Source: Helicobacter pylori (lineage in GTDB: Bacteria; Campylobacterota; Campylobacteria; Campylobacterales; Helicobacteraceae). From it: DNA of 64,000 nucleotides. The stretch is taken from the NCBI RefSeq assembly GCF_900120335.1, contig NZ_LT635477.1:558001-622000 (forward strand). Reading direction: 5' to 3'. The position numbers and the translations under genes were made by a program. How positions within the stretch are numbered: the stretch's first letter is position 1; the number at the start of each line of letters is the position of its first letter. The notes beneath the pieces are model-generated. The model had not been told where the DNA came from, searched no databases, and worked only from the letters and a program-made list of their open reading frames with translations. Below are positions 17,781-28,446 of the stretch, piece by piece.

Positions 17781-18587
17781 TCAATCGCTGTTTTTGTTTT
17801 GATTTTCTTGATCGAGCATTTTGTTTGTTACTTCATCAATGTTTTGAAAATATTTTTCAAAAAGCTCTTTCTTTTTAGCTTCAACGCTCATATCAGTTTG
17901 AATCCAATTAGGAATAATGGAGTCCATGATCAAATGTGTGAAGTCATAGGCATGATTGGTTGGGTATATTTTGTTCTGAACATAGTATTCTAAAAAATTC
18001 GCTTGAACAAAAAAATTCTCTATATCGCTCTGCATGTCCTCGCTTATGTTGTTATTGATAGGTTTTTCTAGTAATCTGAGAATCCTATACGACTGCCTGA
18101 TAGTTTCTAGCATGAAGTAAGCATAAACATAAACTAATGAAACAAAAGAATTATTGGCTTTAAACGAGCTTGCATCATTTTTCCCACTTTGAAGAGGAAT
18201 TAATCTTGATAATGTTTTTTGGGGATCTTGCCCTTCGTTTATTTCTTTAAAAAAGCGGAAGTCTAAATCCTGATTACTGAGAAATGACTTGACAAAGTGA
18301 AGATTAGCGTTAAGACTATCTATGAGACCTGAATAAAGGTGTTCTGTTTTGACATCGTCTATATTCAAAACATTCTCATAAAACACATTGACATGGTCTT
18401 CTAAGAAATTAGAAAAATCATAAAGAGCGGTAAGGTTTTGTTCAGTGATTTCACCTTCCATTTCTTCTTCTATGAAGTCCAATTCTTCTCTCAGTTCAAA
18501 AAGGTAATTAGAAAAACTATCCAAAATCGTCAAGACATCATTTTCCAAAATTTTCAATAATTTTTGTTCGCGCAAACTTTGTTTCAT
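17781..18587 (-). CDS. cagF: CagF, secretion chaperone of CagA
   Basis: 268 residues, acidic and mostly helical, with no signal peptide, so cytoplasmic and inner-membrane associated as published. CagF binds CagA over an extended surface and keeps it competent for secretion. It lies 1 base after the cagE stop, with a TAAAAT-A AAGGAG type ribosome site overlapping the end of cagE, which indicates coupled translation of chaperone and ATPase. Confidence 0.97.
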   Translation of the reverse strand: MKQSLREQKLLKILENDVLTILDSFSNYLFELREELDFIEEEMEGEITEQNLTALYDFSNFLEDHVNVFYENVLNIDDVKTEHLYSGLIDSLNANLHFVKSFLSNQDLDFRFFKEINEGQDPQKTLSRLIPLQSGKNDASSFKANNSFVSLVYVYAYFMLETIRQSYRILRLLEKPINNNISEDMQSDIENFFVQANFLEYYVQNKIYPTNHAYDFTHLIMDSIIPNWIQTDMSVEAKKKELFEKYFQNIDEVTNKMLDQENQNKNSD

Positions 18588-18588
18588 T

Positions 18589-21540
18589 TTAATACTCCTT
18601 TATTTGTTGATACATTTGCCTCAAGGCCTGATATTTATCTATGATACTATGGTTTTGGATAATCTTGTCAATTTCTTTGACAAATACAGTATCTGTGGAT
18701 AAAATTTTCAAATATTCTTTAGGAATGCCTCTCAAATTAAAACTAGCGATAACGCTAGGGCTTCCATCCTGTTTGTAGAGGATTTTCCTATCCAGCCCCT
18801 TAGTGATGATTTCAAATTCTTTTTCTGTAACATTAGCTAATCTTTGGTAATCAGAAAGATTACCCCCATCGTTTCTCAAAAAAATCTTTGTAGGGCATTG
18901 TTCTCTAATCGTATCAGCAATAGGGCAAGCCAAAAGATCAGTGATGCTTTGAGTCGCAAGTCTAACAATAGCGTTTCTTTTCCTTGCGGTTTTTAGCATG
19001 TCTCTTACAAAATAAGCGACCTTTGGATCGCCTAAATATTTCCAAGCTTCATCAATATCTAAGACAAATCTACGCCCATCCATTGCTTCTTGGATACGAG
19101 CGAAAAGATAAAAACAAATAAAGGGCGAAACATCATTATTGTCTAAGAAACTTGACCCATCAACGCCAATAATCGTTTTTGAAAAATCTAAGCGATCTGT
19201 TGCTTTATTATCAAAAAGCCATTGAAATTCACCATTGGTTGATTTGCAAAAAGGCGCTAATCGCGCGACAAGCCCATTAGGATCATTATGGTCTTTTCCA
19301 AAAGCGTTAATAAGTTGAGTGATGGGATAATCTAGGTTCATATCTCCTGTGATAAGGTTGGTTACTGCCGCTGCAAGCGTGTTAGAATCGGCTAGGCTAA
19401 AAGAGACGCTGTTGCCATTTTCATCTTTTTCATCGCTTTTGGTCGCTAGGTTTTTCACAAGCTCTTTGACAACAGAAATAGCCGTTTGTTTTTGCTCCAT
19501 TGTTGCATCTGTTTTTTGCACGCAAGCCGCCCAAGCAAAAGGATTTAATCCTGTATCTGTCCCTAGCTCAATCTTGACATACTCCCCACCCATTGCGACA
19601 ATATTCCCATAAGCGCCATAATCTTTATCCATATAGACCATAGTGAGCTTTTGTTTATCTTTGCTGACATTAGCAGGAAAATTATAGGCAAATTGCCCCA
19701 TAGCATTTAGAGTCATGGACATAAACACTGTTTTACCTGAACCGGTTGAGCCAAGTATCAAAGTGTGTCCTGCTGAAGCTGAACCAAAATCAGTAGGCAT
19801 GTGGAAGTTCAAATAAAAAGGCGAATTGATCTCGCTTTTTAGCGTCATCACGCTATTACCCCAAGCGTTATTCTCTTGATTGCCATCAAAACTCATCGCT
19901 CTCATCGCTATGAAATCAGCAAAATTATTAGAAGTTACATCAAAAATAAAAGGAAGCGTGATAAAAGAGCAATGTTTGGCAAAAAAGTAATTTTCCATAG
20001 AGAAAGTCGCTGCGTTGGCTAAAAAACCTTTAGCGTTAAGACTAGAGACGCATTCCTTAACGCTTTGTTTCATTTTTTCAAAGCTATCAGCAAACAGCAC
20101 TAAAGAATTACCATAACTGCCTAGCGTAATATCACCATTACCCACTAATTCGCTCAAGCAACCCAAAGTCATGCCTTGCTCTTTGGAGCCTCCACTAATA
20201 ATAATCCTTCTAGAGGTGAAAGCTAGTTTGTCCTTTAAAACTTGTGAGTTTTTAGGCGAGTAAGCATGCATAAAGATAAATTCGCTGTCTAGAGCGTTGA
20301 TTTTATCAAACAAATCGCTCTGTGATTTAGGGGCGTATTCACTAATTTCAATAGCGCTAAAATATTTTTCACTCAAATCATCATTCAAGATTTTTCCATG
20401 CTTATTAGCAAAATAAACTTCTTTCACCCCTCCATGCATTTTTTCTTTGAGATACAAGTCTTTTCGGTTGCAAATAAAAGGGGCTTCATTCATTCCCACC
20501 AAAAAATTATAAAACTCGCATTGTTTGGAGTAAATAATGCCATCTTTGGTGTATTCTTTCAATCTAGTGGGGTGGTATTTACTCAGTAGCTCTTCTATAA
20601 GCTCTATCCTATCCTTGAAGTTTTCAAGCTTGGCTCTAATAATCCTTTGAAACTCTTCAAAATTATTATCTGCAAAATGCTTTTTATTCATAACGGGTTC
20701 ATTGAGAGTGTCTAATAAATCTTGCTCTATGGTGAGATAAAAACTAATATCATAAAAACTTTCTCTCTTTTGCTTCTCATTATAGGCTCGCATGAAATCA
20801 TTAGAAAAAATAAGACCATAATCCCTATTGGTTTCATCAATAACGATTTTCTTTTTAATAGTGTGAAAATAAAATTTGAATTCAGGGGTAACAAAATTCC
20901 TAAAAACGCTATAAATAGAAGCGTGTAACTCTATGAGATCTTTTTTGGAAGTGGTTAAAAAATCAATGCCCCCCAATTTGATTGTGCCTAAAAGAGAATA
21001 GTTGTTAGTAAGGATCACCCCATCATCTAAAAAACATTCATAGTTATTCGCTAGATAGGAATTTGCAGCGCTCACAAGTCTGTCTTCTCTGTTTGGATTT
21101 AAGTGGATGTCATTCGCCATTTCTTTACTAGGCTTCATGGAAAAAATGCTCATGAACGCTTTGTTTTTCACGCCCTTAAACAAAAAAGGTTTTTTAAATT
21201 TCATCGCTCGCTCCATTCTTTGATAAAGCCTGTAATCTTTCTTGAATCCAAGAGCTACAAGCACAATAACAATCGCTACAATCAAAACAGGTTCATAGGC
21301 TTGAAAAAGAATAACAGATAATACAATGGTTACAAACAATATAAATATGGAGGAATAAATAAAAGTTTCAGGGAAACCAAACAACCTATTCCCCCCATCA
21401 AACAAGACTTTAAAAAAGGGATTAATACCTTTTTGCATGTCTGCTTTAAGTTCTTCTATTTTTTGAAACTGCCGCTTTTGAACCTCTTGCTCTATAACTA
21501 GCTTTTTTTGTTCATCAGCCTGCTTGCTTGCCACAAACAC
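18589..21540 (-). CDS. cagE: CagE, VirB3-VirB4-type ATPase of the cag T4SS
   Basis: 983 residues, full length. The N-terminal ~110 residues carry two hydrophobic helices ([20 protein letters not shown] and [15 protein letters not shown]), corresponding to a fused VirB3-like part. The VirB4 ATPase follows, with Walker A GSTGSGKT at about residues 595-602 and Walker B VLDIDEAW near 825. CagE energises assembly and transport at the inner membrane and is essential for CagA transfer and IL-8 induction. Tightly spaced with cagD (8 bases) and cagF (1 base). Confidence 0.98.
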   Translation of the reverse strand: MFVASKQADEQKKLVIEQEVQKRQFQKIEELKADMQKGINPFFKVLFDGGNRLFGFPETFIYSSIFILFVTIVLSVILFQAYEPVLIVAIVIVLVALGFKKDYRLYQRMERAMKFKKPFLFKGVKNKAFMSIFSMKPSKEMANDIHLNPNREDRLVSAANSYLANNYECFLDDGVILTNNYSLLGTIKLGGIDFLTTSKKDLIELHASIYSVFRNFVTPEFKFYFHTIKKKIVIDETNRDYGLIFSNDFMRAYNEKQKRESFYDISFYLTIEQDLLDTLNEPVMNKKHFADNNFEEFQRIIRAKLENFKDRIELIEELLSKYHPTRLKEYTKDGIIYSKQCEFYNFLVGMNEAPFICNRKDLYLKEKMHGGVKEVYFANKHGKILNDDLSEKYFSAIEISEYAPKSQSDLFDKINALDSEFIFMHAYSPKNSQVLKDKLAFTSRRIIISGGSKEQGMTLGCLSELVGNGDITLGSYGNSLVLFADSFEKMKQSVKECVSSLNAKGFLANAATFSMENYFFAKHCSFITLPFIFDVTSNNFADFIAMRAMSFDGNQENNAWGNSVMTLKSEINSPFYLNFHMPTDFGSASAGHTLILGSTGSGKTVFMSMTLNAMGQFAYNFPANVSKDKQKLTMVYMDKDYGAYGNIVAMGGEYVKIELGTDTGLNPFAWAACVQKTDATMEQKQTAISVVKELVKNLATKSDEKDENGNSVSFSLADSNTLAAAVTNLITGDMNLDYPITQLINAFGKDHNDPNGLVARLAPFCKSTNGEFQWLFDNKATDRLDFSKTIIGVDGSSFLDNNDVSPFICFYLFARIQEAMDGRRFVLDIDEAWKYLGDPKVAYFVRDMLKTARKRNAIVRLATQSITDLLACPIADTIREQCPTKIFLRNDGGNLSDYQRLANVTEKEFEIITKGLDRKILYKQDGSPSVIASFNLRGIPKEYLKILSTDTVFVKEIDKIIQNHSIIDKYQALRQMYQQIKEY

Positions 21541-21548
21541 CCCTCTCT

Positions 21549-22172
21549 TTATAAATACACTGCTTCACATGTAATCGTATAAAAGATTTTTTTGAGAGAC
21601 TCTATGGTGCTAATATGTTTCAAAAGATCATTAGGGTCATAAGAATTGAATACGGCCAATAAGACATTGTATAGCTTATCATCGCATAAAATTTCTCTTG
21701 TTTCCCCGCGCAATGACAGAAAGCAGCGTTGTTTGTTGGTCGTGCTGATGCTTTTGAAAGTAAAAAAGTCTTTCACTTCAGGATTGATCTGTAATTCTAC
21801 ATTCAGTCCCATTTCTTTACCCTTTTCATCAAAGATTTTTTCAATAATGGGATCGTAATGCTTCAAATCCTTTATTTTTTTAAGGACTCTATTGACAATC
21901 ACGAAATCAAAAACTTCATCTTTGATAATATCGGGATTGACTTCTTTGAAAGTTACTTTCTTGTCTTTCAAATTTTTGATAGTCGCTTTGAAACTATCAA
22001 AATCTAAATTCGTATAAACAGGCCCATTGGGAGTGTTTTTTTCTTTTTCTAGCACTTCTTTTTTGGCTTCTTTGTCATCATTGGCTGACCCATACGAACT
22101 GAAAACAACGAGACTTAAGAGAACTTTCAAAAAAAAGCCTCTCAGTTTTTTATTACTATTATTATTAATCAA
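21549..22172 (-). CDS. cagD: CagD, periplasmic/secreted cag accessory protein
   Basis: 207 residues from a TTG start at 22172. A GGAGGA ribosome site lies about 11 bases upstream inside the end of cagC, and the TTG lies one base from the cagC stop, so translation is probably coupled. A longer frame to an ATG at 22211 lacks such a site. A hydrophobic signal segment ([15 protein letters not shown]) is followed by a Glu/Lys-rich linker and a compact domain. CagD forms covalent dimers in the known structure and is needed for full CagA translocation. Confidence 0.95.
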   Translation of the reverse strand: MINNNSNKKLRGFFLKVLLSLVVFSSYGSANDDKEAKKEVLEKEKNTPNGPVYTNLDFDSFKATIKNLKDKKVTFKEVNPDIIKDEVFDFVIVNRVLKKIKDLKHYDPIIEKIFDEKGKEMGLNVELQINPEVKDFFTFKSISTTNKQRCFLSLRGETREILCDDKLYNVLLAVFNSYDPNDLLKHISTIESLKKIFYTITCEAVYL

Positions 22173-22173
22173 T

Positions 22174-22521
22174 TTAGCTAGCTCCTCCACTTTCGCCAAT
22201 ATTGAAGCCAAACTTAGTGCTCAAATAGATAATGCCACCTGCCACCGCTAACATAGCTATGGGCTGCGCGTAAGCAAAAACAGTCGCTTGACCTCTTTTG
22301 ATGTCATCAGAGATTTTCCAAATATCCGCTATACCTTTAACTCCTAGAGCGCAACCACCTACGATCGCTAGAACAGAAATGATCTGAACCACCAAAGTTT
22401 TAGTCTCAGTAATGCCTGTTGCAGGACTGTTGACAGCCATTAAAGGATTGGCTGTTATCGCTAGCCCTAAAGTTACTACAACTTTCTTGTAGCTGTCAGT
22501 GATTCTTGTAAAAAATTTCAT
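22174..22521 (-). CDS. cagC: CagC, VirB2-like pilin
   Basis: 115 residues with VirB2 layout: a long signal peptide (cleavage about residue 30, after NPLMA), then a short polar stretch and two hydrophobic helices (VVQIISVLAIVGGCALGVKGI and AYAQPIAMLAVAGGIIYL) around a short charged loop. CagC is reported as the VirB2 homologue of the cag system and is required for CagA delivery. It starts the cagC-D-E-F-G-H-I-L unit, with AAAGGAAACGC before the ATG. Confidence 0.96.
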   Translation of the reverse strand: MKFFTRITDSYKKVVVTLGLAITANPLMAVNSPATGITETKTLVVQIISVLAIVGGCALGVKGIADIWKISDDIKRGQATVFAYAQPIAMLAVAGGIIYLSTKFGFNIGESGGAS

Positions 22522-22664
22522 GCGTTTCCTTTCAAATTGAAATCAATCGTTTGAGTATATCAAAAAAAAGTATTTTTATACTATTCATACAAGCGCTACT
22601 TTATAATTTAAATCAAAACCGACGCTTTTGTTTGACAACTGACATAATTTTAGGAACAATAAAC

Positions 22665-22904
22665 CTACTTGTCCCAACCATTTTTCTTTCTCAAGTCGTC
22701 GTAGAATTGTAGATCTTTAGGATCTTTGATGTATTTTTTAATCGTCTCAGGTTGAAACCTAAAAACAAGCAGAAACAAACCCAAGCTGATCAGAGTGAGA
22801 ATAAAGCTCCATTTTAAGCAACTCCATAAACCACTAAAGAAACTTTTTTTGAGACTCTCTTTGAAAATCTGTCCTATTGATTTGTTTTCCATTTTGTTTC
22901 CCAT
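22665..22904 (-). CDS. cagB: CagB, small single-pass membrane protein
   Basis: About 75-82 residues depending on start: GTG at 22913, ATG at 22904 or ATG at 22892. The ATG at 22904 is shown, but GGGA sits 7 bases before the ATG at 22892. One transmembrane helix (WSFILTLISLGLFLLVF) is followed by a short charged tail. Position between cagC and cagA fits the gene called cagB, left out of some genome annotations. It is not known to be needed for secretion. Confidence 0.75.
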   Translation of the reverse strand: MGNKMENKSIGQIFKESLKKSFFSGLWSCLKWSFILTLISLGLFLLVFRFQPETIKKYIKDPKDLQFYDDLRKKNGWDK

Positions 22905-22913
22905 GCGGATCAC

Positions 22914-23325
22914 AAACGCTTAATTACAAATACATACTATAATTAAGTATGGCACACACAAACCAAACTATTTTTAGAACGCTTCATGTGCCCACCTTGT
23001 CTAACCATTTCTCTAGCCATCTTTAGCGTTGCATTTGATTTCTTCAAAAAGGCTCATTTCTTAGTTTCTTTTCTTCTTAAAATTCTTCCATTCTAGCAAA
23101 TTTTTGTTAATTGTGGGTAAAAATGTGAATCGTTCCTAGCCTTTAGACGCTTGCAACGATCGGACTTTTTTCAATATTAATGAAAAAATGCACCAAATAT
23201 TCTAAATATTATGGTATAGTGATAATGTTCAAAGACATGAATTGACTACTCAAAGTGTGTAGCGCTTTTTAGCAGTCTTTGATACCATACCGATAGGTAT
23301 GAAACTAGGCATAGAAGGAGAAACA
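22914..23325 (+). promoter_or_regulatory. cagA promoter and 5' leader
   Basis: The divergent cagB-cagA spacer. TATAGTGATAATG at 23215-23227 contains the likely cagA -10 element, about 100 bases before the start codon, in line with the mapped cagA promoter. In the leader, CATACC-GATA-GGTATG at 23286-23301 forms a 6-bp hairpin just upstream of the AAGGAG ribosome site (23315-23320). I do not see the AATAAGGA leader motif that has been linked to high CagA production. Confidence 0.65.
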
Positions 23326-26300
23326 ATGACTAACGAAACCATTAACCAACAACCACAAACCGAAGCGGCTTTTAATCCGCAGCAATTTATCAATAATCTT
23401 CAAGTAGCTTTTCTTAAAGTTGATAACGCTGTCGCTTCATTTGATCCTGATCAAAAACCAATCGTTGATAAGAACGATAGGGATAACAGGCAAGCTTTTG
23501 AGGGAATCTCGCAATTAAGGGAAGAATACTCCAATAAAGCGATCAAAAATCCTACCAAAAAGAATCAGTATTTTTTAGACTTTATCAATAAGAGCAATGA
23601 TCTAATCAACAAAGACAATCTCATTGATGTAGAATCTTCCACAAAGAGCTTTCAGAAATTTGGGGATCAGCGTTACCGAATTTTCACAAGTTGGGTGTCC
23701 CATCAAAACGATCCGTCTAAAATCAACACCCGATCGATCCGAAATTTTATGGAAAATATCATACAACCCCCTATCCCTGATGACAAAGAAAAAGCAGAGT
23801 TTTTGAAATCTGCCAAACAATCTTTTGCAGGAATCATTATAGGGAATCAAATCCGAACGGATCAAAAGTTCATGGGCATATTTGATGAATCCTTGAAAGA
23901 AAGGCAAGAAGCAGAAAAAAATGGAGGGTCTACTGGTGGGGATTGGTTGGATATTTTTTTATCATTTATATTTGGCAAAAAACAATCTTCTGATGTCAAA
24001 GAAACGCTCAATCAAGAGCCAGTTCCCCATGTCCAACCAGATATAGCCACTACCACCACCGACATACAAGGCTTACCGCCTGAAGCTAGGGATTTGCTTG
24101 ATGAAAGGGGTAATTTTTCTAAATTCACTCTTGGCGATATGGAAATGTTAGATGTTGAGGGCGTCGCCGACATGGATCCCAATTACAAGTTCAATCAATT
24201 ATTGATTCACAATAACGCTCTGTCTTCTGTGTTAATGGGGAGTCATGATGGCATAGAACCTGAAAAAGTTTCATTATTGTATGCGGGCAATGGTGGTTTT
24301 GGAGACAGACACGATTGGAACGCCACCGTTGGTTATAAAGACCAACAAGGTAACAATGTGGCTACAATAATTAATGTGCATATGAAAAACGGCAGTGGCT
24401 TAGTCATAGCAGGTGGTGAGAAAGAGATTAACAACCCTAGTTTTTATCTCTACAAAGAAGACCAACTCACAGGCTCACAACGAGCATTAAGTCAAGAAGA
24501 GATCCTAAACAAAATAGATTTCATGGAATTTCTTGCGCAAAACAATGCTAAATTAGACAACTTGAGCGAGAAAGAGAAAGAAAAATTCCAAAATGAGATT
24601 AAGGATTTCCAAAAAGACTCTAAGCCTTATTTAGACGCCCTAGGGAATGATCGTATTGCTTTTGTTTCTAAAAAAGACTCAAAACATTCAGCTTTAATTA
24701 CTGAGTTTAATAAGGGGGATTTGAGCTACACTCTCAAAGATTATGGGAAAAAAGCAGATAAAGCTTTAGATAGGGAGAAAAATGTCACTCTTCAAGGTAA
24801 CCTAAAACATGATGGCGTGATGTTTGTTAATTATTCTAATTTCAAATACACCAACGCCTCCAAGAATCCCAATAAGGGTGTAGGTGTTACGAATGGCGTT
24901 TCCCATTTAGAAGCAGGCTTTAGCAAGGTAGCTGTCTTTAATTTGCCTAATTTAAATAATCTCGCTATCACCAGTGTCGTAAGGCGGGATTTAGAGGATA
25001 AACTAATCGCTAAAGGATTGTCCCCACAAGAAGCTAATAAGCTTGTCAAAGATTTTTTGAGCAGCAACAAAGAATTGGTTGGAAAAGCTTTAAACTTCAA
25101 TAAAGCTGTAGCTGAAGCTAAAAACACAGGCAACTATGACGAGGTGAAACGAGCTCAGAAAGATCTTGAAAAATCTCTAAAGAAACGAGAGCATTTGGAG
25201 AAAGATGTAGCGAAAAATTTGGAGAGCAAAAGCGGCAACAAAAATAAAATGGAAGCAAAATCTCAAGCTAACAGCCAAAAAGATGAGATTTTTGCGTTGA
25301 TCAATAAAGAGGCTAATAGAGACGCAAGAGCAATCGCTTACGCTCAAAATCTTAAAGGCATCAAAAGGGAATTGTCTGATAAACTTGAAAAAATCAACAA
25401 GGATTTGAAAGACTTTAGTAAATCTTTTGATGAATTCAAAAATGGCAAAAATAAGGATTTCAGCAAGGCAGAAGAAACGCTAAAAGCCCTTAAAGGCTCG
25501 GTAAAAGATTTAGGTGTCAATCCAGAATGGATTTCAAAAGTTGAAAACCTTAATGCAGCTTTGAATGAATTCAAAAATAGCAAAAATAAGGATTTCAGCA
25601 AGGTAACGCAAGCAAAAAGCGACCTTGAAAATTCCGTTAAAGATGTGATCATCAATCAAAAGATAACGGATAAAGTTGATAATCTCAATCAAGCGGTATC
25701 AGTGGCTAAAATAGCGGGCAATTTCAGTGGGGTAGAGCAAGCGTTAGCCGATCTCAAAAATTTCTCAAAGGAGCAATTGGCTCAACAAGCTCAAAAAAAT
25801 GAAAGTTTCAATGTTGGAAAATCTGAAATATACCAATCCGTTAAGAATGGTGTAAACGGAACCCTAGTCGGTAATGGGTTATCTGGAATAGAGGCCACAG
25901 CTCTCGCCAAAAATTTTTCGGATATCAAGAAAGAATTGAATGAGAAATTTAAAAATTTCAATAACAATAACAATGGTCTCAAAAACAGCGGAGAACCCAT
26001 TTATGCTCAAGTTAATAAAAAGAAAACAGGACAAGTAGCTAGCCCTGAAGAACCCATTTATGCTCAAGTTGCTAAAAAGGTAACTAAAAAAATTGACCAA
26101 CTCAATCAAGCAGCAAGTGGTTTCGGTGGTGTAGGGCAAGCGGGATTCCCTTTGAAAAGGCATGATAAAGTTGATGATCTCAGTAAGGTAGGGCGATCAG
26201 TTAGCCCTGAACCCATTTATGCTACAATTGATGATCTCGGCGGTTCTTTCCCTTTGAGAAGAAGCGCTAAAGTTGATGATCTCAGTAAGGCAGGGCTTTC

Positions 26301-26865
26301 AAGGAATCAAGAATTGACTCAGAAAATTGACAGTCTCAGTCAAGCGGTATCAGAAGCTAAAGCAGGTTTTTTTGGCAATCTAGAGCGAACGATAGACAAT
26401 CTCAAAGATTCTACAAAAAACAATCCTATGAATCTATGGGCTGAAGGTGCAAAAAAAGTGCCTGCTAGTTTGTCGGCGAAACTAGACAATTACGCTACTA
26501 ACAGCCACATACGCATTAATAGCAATATCCAAAATGGAGCGATCAATGAAAAAGCGACCGGCATGCTAACGCAAAAAAACCCTGAGTGGCTCAAGCTCGT
26601 GAATGATAAGATAGTTGCGCATAATGTGGGAAGCGTTCCTTTGTCAGAGTATGATAAAATTGGCTTCAGCCAAAAGAATATGAAAGATTATTCTGATTCG
26701 TTCAAGTTTTCCACCAAGTTGAACAATGCTGTAAAAGACGTTAAGTCTGGCTTTACGCAATTTTTAGCCAATGCATTTTCTACAGGATATTACTCCTTGG
26801 CGAGAGAAAATGCGGAGCATGGAATCAAAAATGCTAATACAAAAGGTGGTTTCCAAAAATCTTAA
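23326..26865 (+). CDS. cagA: CagA, type IV secreted effector oncoprotein (Western, EPIYA-ABC)
   Basis: 1179 residues from the ATG at 23326, chosen because AAGGAG lies 5 bases upstream; an ATG at 23299 is in frame but lies in the leader hairpin. CagA is injected into gastric epithelial cells, is phosphorylated by Src/Abl kinases on EPIYA tyrosines, and binds SHP2 and PAR1/MARK. EPIYA sites start at residues 890 (A), 909 (B) and 962 ([10 protein letters not shown], Western). Two CM motifs, [16 protein letters not shown] and [16 protein letters not shown], flank EPIYA-C. The large N-terminal domains and the basic C-terminal secretion signal appear intact. It is the last gene of the island. Confidence 0.99.
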   Translation: MTNETINQQPQTEAAFNPQQFINNLQVAFLKVDNAVASFDPDQKPIVDKNDRDNRQAFEGISQLREEYSNKAIKNPTKKNQYFLDFINKSNDLINKDNLIDVESSTKSFQKFGDQRYRIFTSWVSHQNDPSKINTRSIRNFMENIIQPPIPDDKEKAEFLKSAKQSFAGIIIGNQIRTDQKFMGIFDESLKERQEAEKNGGSTGGDWLDIFLSFIFGKKQSSDVKETLNQEPVPHVQPDIATTTTDIQGLPPEARDLLDERGNFSKFTLGDMEMLDVEGVADMDPNYKFNQLLIHNNALSSVLMGSHDGIEPEKVSLLYAGNGGFGDRHDWNATVGYKDQQGNNVATIINVHMKNGSGLVIAGGEKEINNPSFYLYKEDQLTGSQRALSQEEILNKIDFMEFLAQNNAKLDNLSEKEKEKFQNEIKDFQKDSKPYLDALGNDRIAFVSKKDSKHSALITEFNKGDLSYTLKDYGKKADKALDREKNVTLQGNLKHDGVMFVNYSNFKYTNASKNPNKGVGVTNGVSHLEAGFSKVAVFNLPNLNNLAITSVVRRDLEDKLIAKGLSPQEANKLVKDFLSSNKELVGKALNFNKAVAEAKNTGNYDEVKRAQKDLEKSLKKREHLEKDVAKNLESKSGNKNKMEAKSQANSQKDEIFALINKEANRDARAIAYAQNLKGIKRELSDKLEKINKDLKDFSKSFDEFKNGKNKDFSKAEETLKALKGSVKDLGVNPEWISKVENLNAALNEFKNSKNKDFSKVTQAKSDLENSVKDVIINQKITDKVDNLNQAVSVAKIAGNFSGVEQALADLKNFSKEQLAQQAQKNESFNVGKSEIYQSVKNGVNGTLVGNGLSGIEATALAKNFSDIKKELNEKFKNFNNNNNGLKNSGEPIYAQVNKKKTGQVASPEEPIYAQVAKKVTKKIDQLNQAASGFGGVGQAGFPLKRHDKVDDLSKVGRSVSPEPIYATIDDLGGSFPLRRSAKVDDLSKAGLSRNQELTQKIDSLSQAVSEAKAGFFGNLERTIDNLKDSTKNNPMNLWAEGAKKVPASLSAKLDNYATNSHIRINSNIQNGAINEKATGMLTQKNPEWLKLVNDKIVAHNVGSVPLSEYDKIGFSQKNMKDYSDSFKFSTKLNNAVKDVKSGFTQFLANAFSTGYYSLARENAEHGIKNANTKGGFQKS
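25993..26295 (+). repeat. CagA EPIYA and CM repeat segment
   Basis: EPIYA codons lie at 25993-26007 (A), 26050-26064 (B) and 26209-26223 (C). CM motifs lie at 26146-26193 and 26248-26295, spaced 102 bp apart (34 codons), which is the known EPIYA-C duplication unit. Only one C unit is present. Confidence 0.96.
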
Positions 26866-26896
26866 AGGATTAAGGAATACCAAAAACGCAAAAACC

Positions 26897-26924
26897 ACCC
26901 CTTGCTAAAAACAAGGGGTTTTTA
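26897..26924 (+). terminator. Rho-independent terminator after cagA
   Basis: ACCCCTTG (26897-26904), a 7-base A-rich loop and CAAGGGGT (26912-26919) form an 8-bp stem followed by T residues, 32 bases after the cagA stop. Confidence 0.85.
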
Positions 26925-26926
26925 AC

Positions 26927-27046
26927 TTAAAATATCCCAACAGACACTAACGAAAGGCTTTGTTCTTTAAAGTCTGCATGGATATTTCCTACCCCAAAAA
27001 GACTTAACCCTTTGCTTAAAATTAAATTTGATTGTGCTAGTGGGTT
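26927..27046 (-). pseudogene. Short outer-membrane-protein-like tail fragment
   Basis: A 39-codon minus-strand frame without a start ends in SLSLVSVGIF and TAA. Alternating hydrophobic residues with a final Phe resemble the last beta-strand of H. pylori outer-membrane proteins. An in-frame stop lies just upstream. It is short enough to be chance. Confidence 0.25.
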
Positions 27047-27082
27047 CGTGCTTTATAGTGCGGAATTAATTAAGGGTTATAA

Positions 27083-27511
27083 AGAGAGCATCAACTAGAA
27101 AAAACAAGTAGCTATAACAAAGATCAAGTTCAAAAAATCATAGAGCTTTTAGAGCAAATCGATCGCGCTCTTAACCAAAGAAAAATCAGAAAAACCATAG
27201 GAATTATCACACCTTATGATGCCCAAAAAAGACGCTTGCGATCAGAAGTGGAAAAATGCGGCTTCAAGAATTTTGATGAGATCAAAATAGACACTGTGGA
27301 TGCCTTTCAAGGCGAGGAGGCAGATATTATCATTTATTCCACCGTGAAAACTTGTGGTAATCTTTCTTTCTTGCTAGATTCTAAACGCTTGAATGTAGCT
27401 ATTTCTAGGGCAAAAGAAAATCTCATTTTTGTGGGTAAAAAGTCTTTCTTTGAGAATTTGCGAAGCGATAAGAACAATATCTTTAGCGCTATTTTGCAAG
27501 TCTGCAGATAG
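27083..27511 (+). pseudogene. C-terminal fragment of an SF1 (Upf1/Dna2-type) helicase
   Basis: The frame is open from 27083 to the TAA at 27511 (142 codons) with no ATG; the only usable codon is a TTG at 27236. It shows the C-terminal SF1 helicase motifs: IGIITPYDAQKRRLR, then DTVDAFQGEEADIIIYSTV and LNVAISRAKENLIFVG (motifs V and VI). Motifs I-III are missing, and two stop codons lie immediately upstream. A helicase-like fragment occupies this place between cagA and glr in strain 26695. It is probably a remnant brought in with or at the edge of the island. Confidence 0.88.
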
Positions 27512-27639
27512 GTAATCTTTTCCAAACGCTTTTTCAAAACGCTTTCATAGATCTCTCTAAAGCGCTTTTTATAATCAACACAATACCCTCTATAATGTGA
27601 GCTATAGCCCCTTTTTGGAATTGAGTTATTTTATTAGCG

Positions 27640-27670
27640 TTACAATTTGAGCCATTCTTTAGCTTGTTTT
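27640..27670. repeat. cag island right boundary repeat (3' end of glr)
   Basis: The cag island is known to be flanked by 31-bp direct repeats derived from the 3' end of glr. The last bases of glr here, starting at its stop codon (27640), are the expected right copy. The left copy would lie beyond cagY outside this window, so the repeat itself cannot be confirmed. Confidence 0.55.
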
Positions 27671-28407
27671 TCTAGCCAGATCACATCGCCGCTCGCATGA
27701 AATTCCACTTTAGGGAATGCGCACGCATTGTTTTTAAGGGCGTATTTTTGCTGCAAATATTCCACAATAGCATCGCCCGAATGGATGAGTAGGGGGGGCG
27801 TTGGAAGGGCAAAATGCCCCATAAAATAGCTCTCAATTTTTTGAGCGATTAAGGGAAAATGCGTGCAACCTAAAATGATCACTTCAGGTAAAATCTTTAA
27901 GGGAGCGAAATAATAACGCATGCAAGTTTCTAACAATTCGCCCTCTAAAATACTTTCTTCAATCAAAGGCACAAAAAGAGAAGTAGCTAAATGCGAAACG
28001 TTCAAATAGCCTTGTTGTTTCAGGGCGTTATCATAAGCGTTGGATTGAATCGTCGCTTTTGTCCCTAGCACCAAAATAGGGGCGTTTTTATTCTCCACTT
28101 GCCGCTTGATCGCTAAAATGCTTGGCTCAATCACGCCCACAATAGGGATTTTGGAATGCTTTTGCATCTCTTCTAAAGCCAGAGCGCTCGCCGTGTTGCA
28201 TGCCACAATCAATAATTCAATCTGGTGCGGTTTGAAAAAATCCAAAGCCTCTAAGCCAAATTGCTTGATCGTGGTGGGGTCTTTAGTGCCATAAGGCACT
28301 CTAGCGCTATCGCCATAGTAGATGATCTCATCAAACAATCGCGCTTTTAAAAGGCTTTTTAAAACGCTAAACCCTCCCACACCGCTATCAAAAACGCCTA
28401 TTTTCAT
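27640..28407 (-). CDS. murI: Glutamate racemase
   Basis: 255 residues, full length. It converts L- to D-glutamate for peptidoglycan in the cytoplasm. Glycine-rich FDSGVGGFSVL is at the N-terminus. The two catalytic cysteines are in ACNTASALAL (about residue 70) and GCTHFPLI (about residue 181). It lies at the cag insertion site and is called glr in this species. The start is 40 bases downstream of the rho stop. Confidence 0.98.
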   Translation of the reverse strand: MKIGVFDSGVGGFSVLKSLLKARLFDEIIYYGDSARVPYGTKDPTTIKQFGLEALDFFKPHQIELLIVACNTASALALEEMQKHSKIPIVGVIEPSILAIKRQVENKNAPILVLGTKATIQSNAYDNALKQQGYLNVSHLATSLFVPLIEESILEGELLETCMRYYFAPLKILPEVIILGCTHFPLIAQKIESYFMGHFALPTPPLLIHSGDAIVEYLQQKYALKNNACAFPKVEFHASGDVIWLEKQAKEWLKL

Positions 28408-28446
28408 GCCACTATTTTTAATTTAATGGGATTTTAATGAGGGATT

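Noticed and set aside
23299..23325. ATG at 23299 as the cagA start
   Set aside because: It sits in the leader hairpin without a ribosome site, whereas the ATG at 23326 has AAGGAG and matches the known CagA N-terminus (MTNETINQQ).
26866..27640. IS605-type element at the right edge of cag
   Set aside because: No transposase motifs or terminal structures are visible; only helicase remnants are present.
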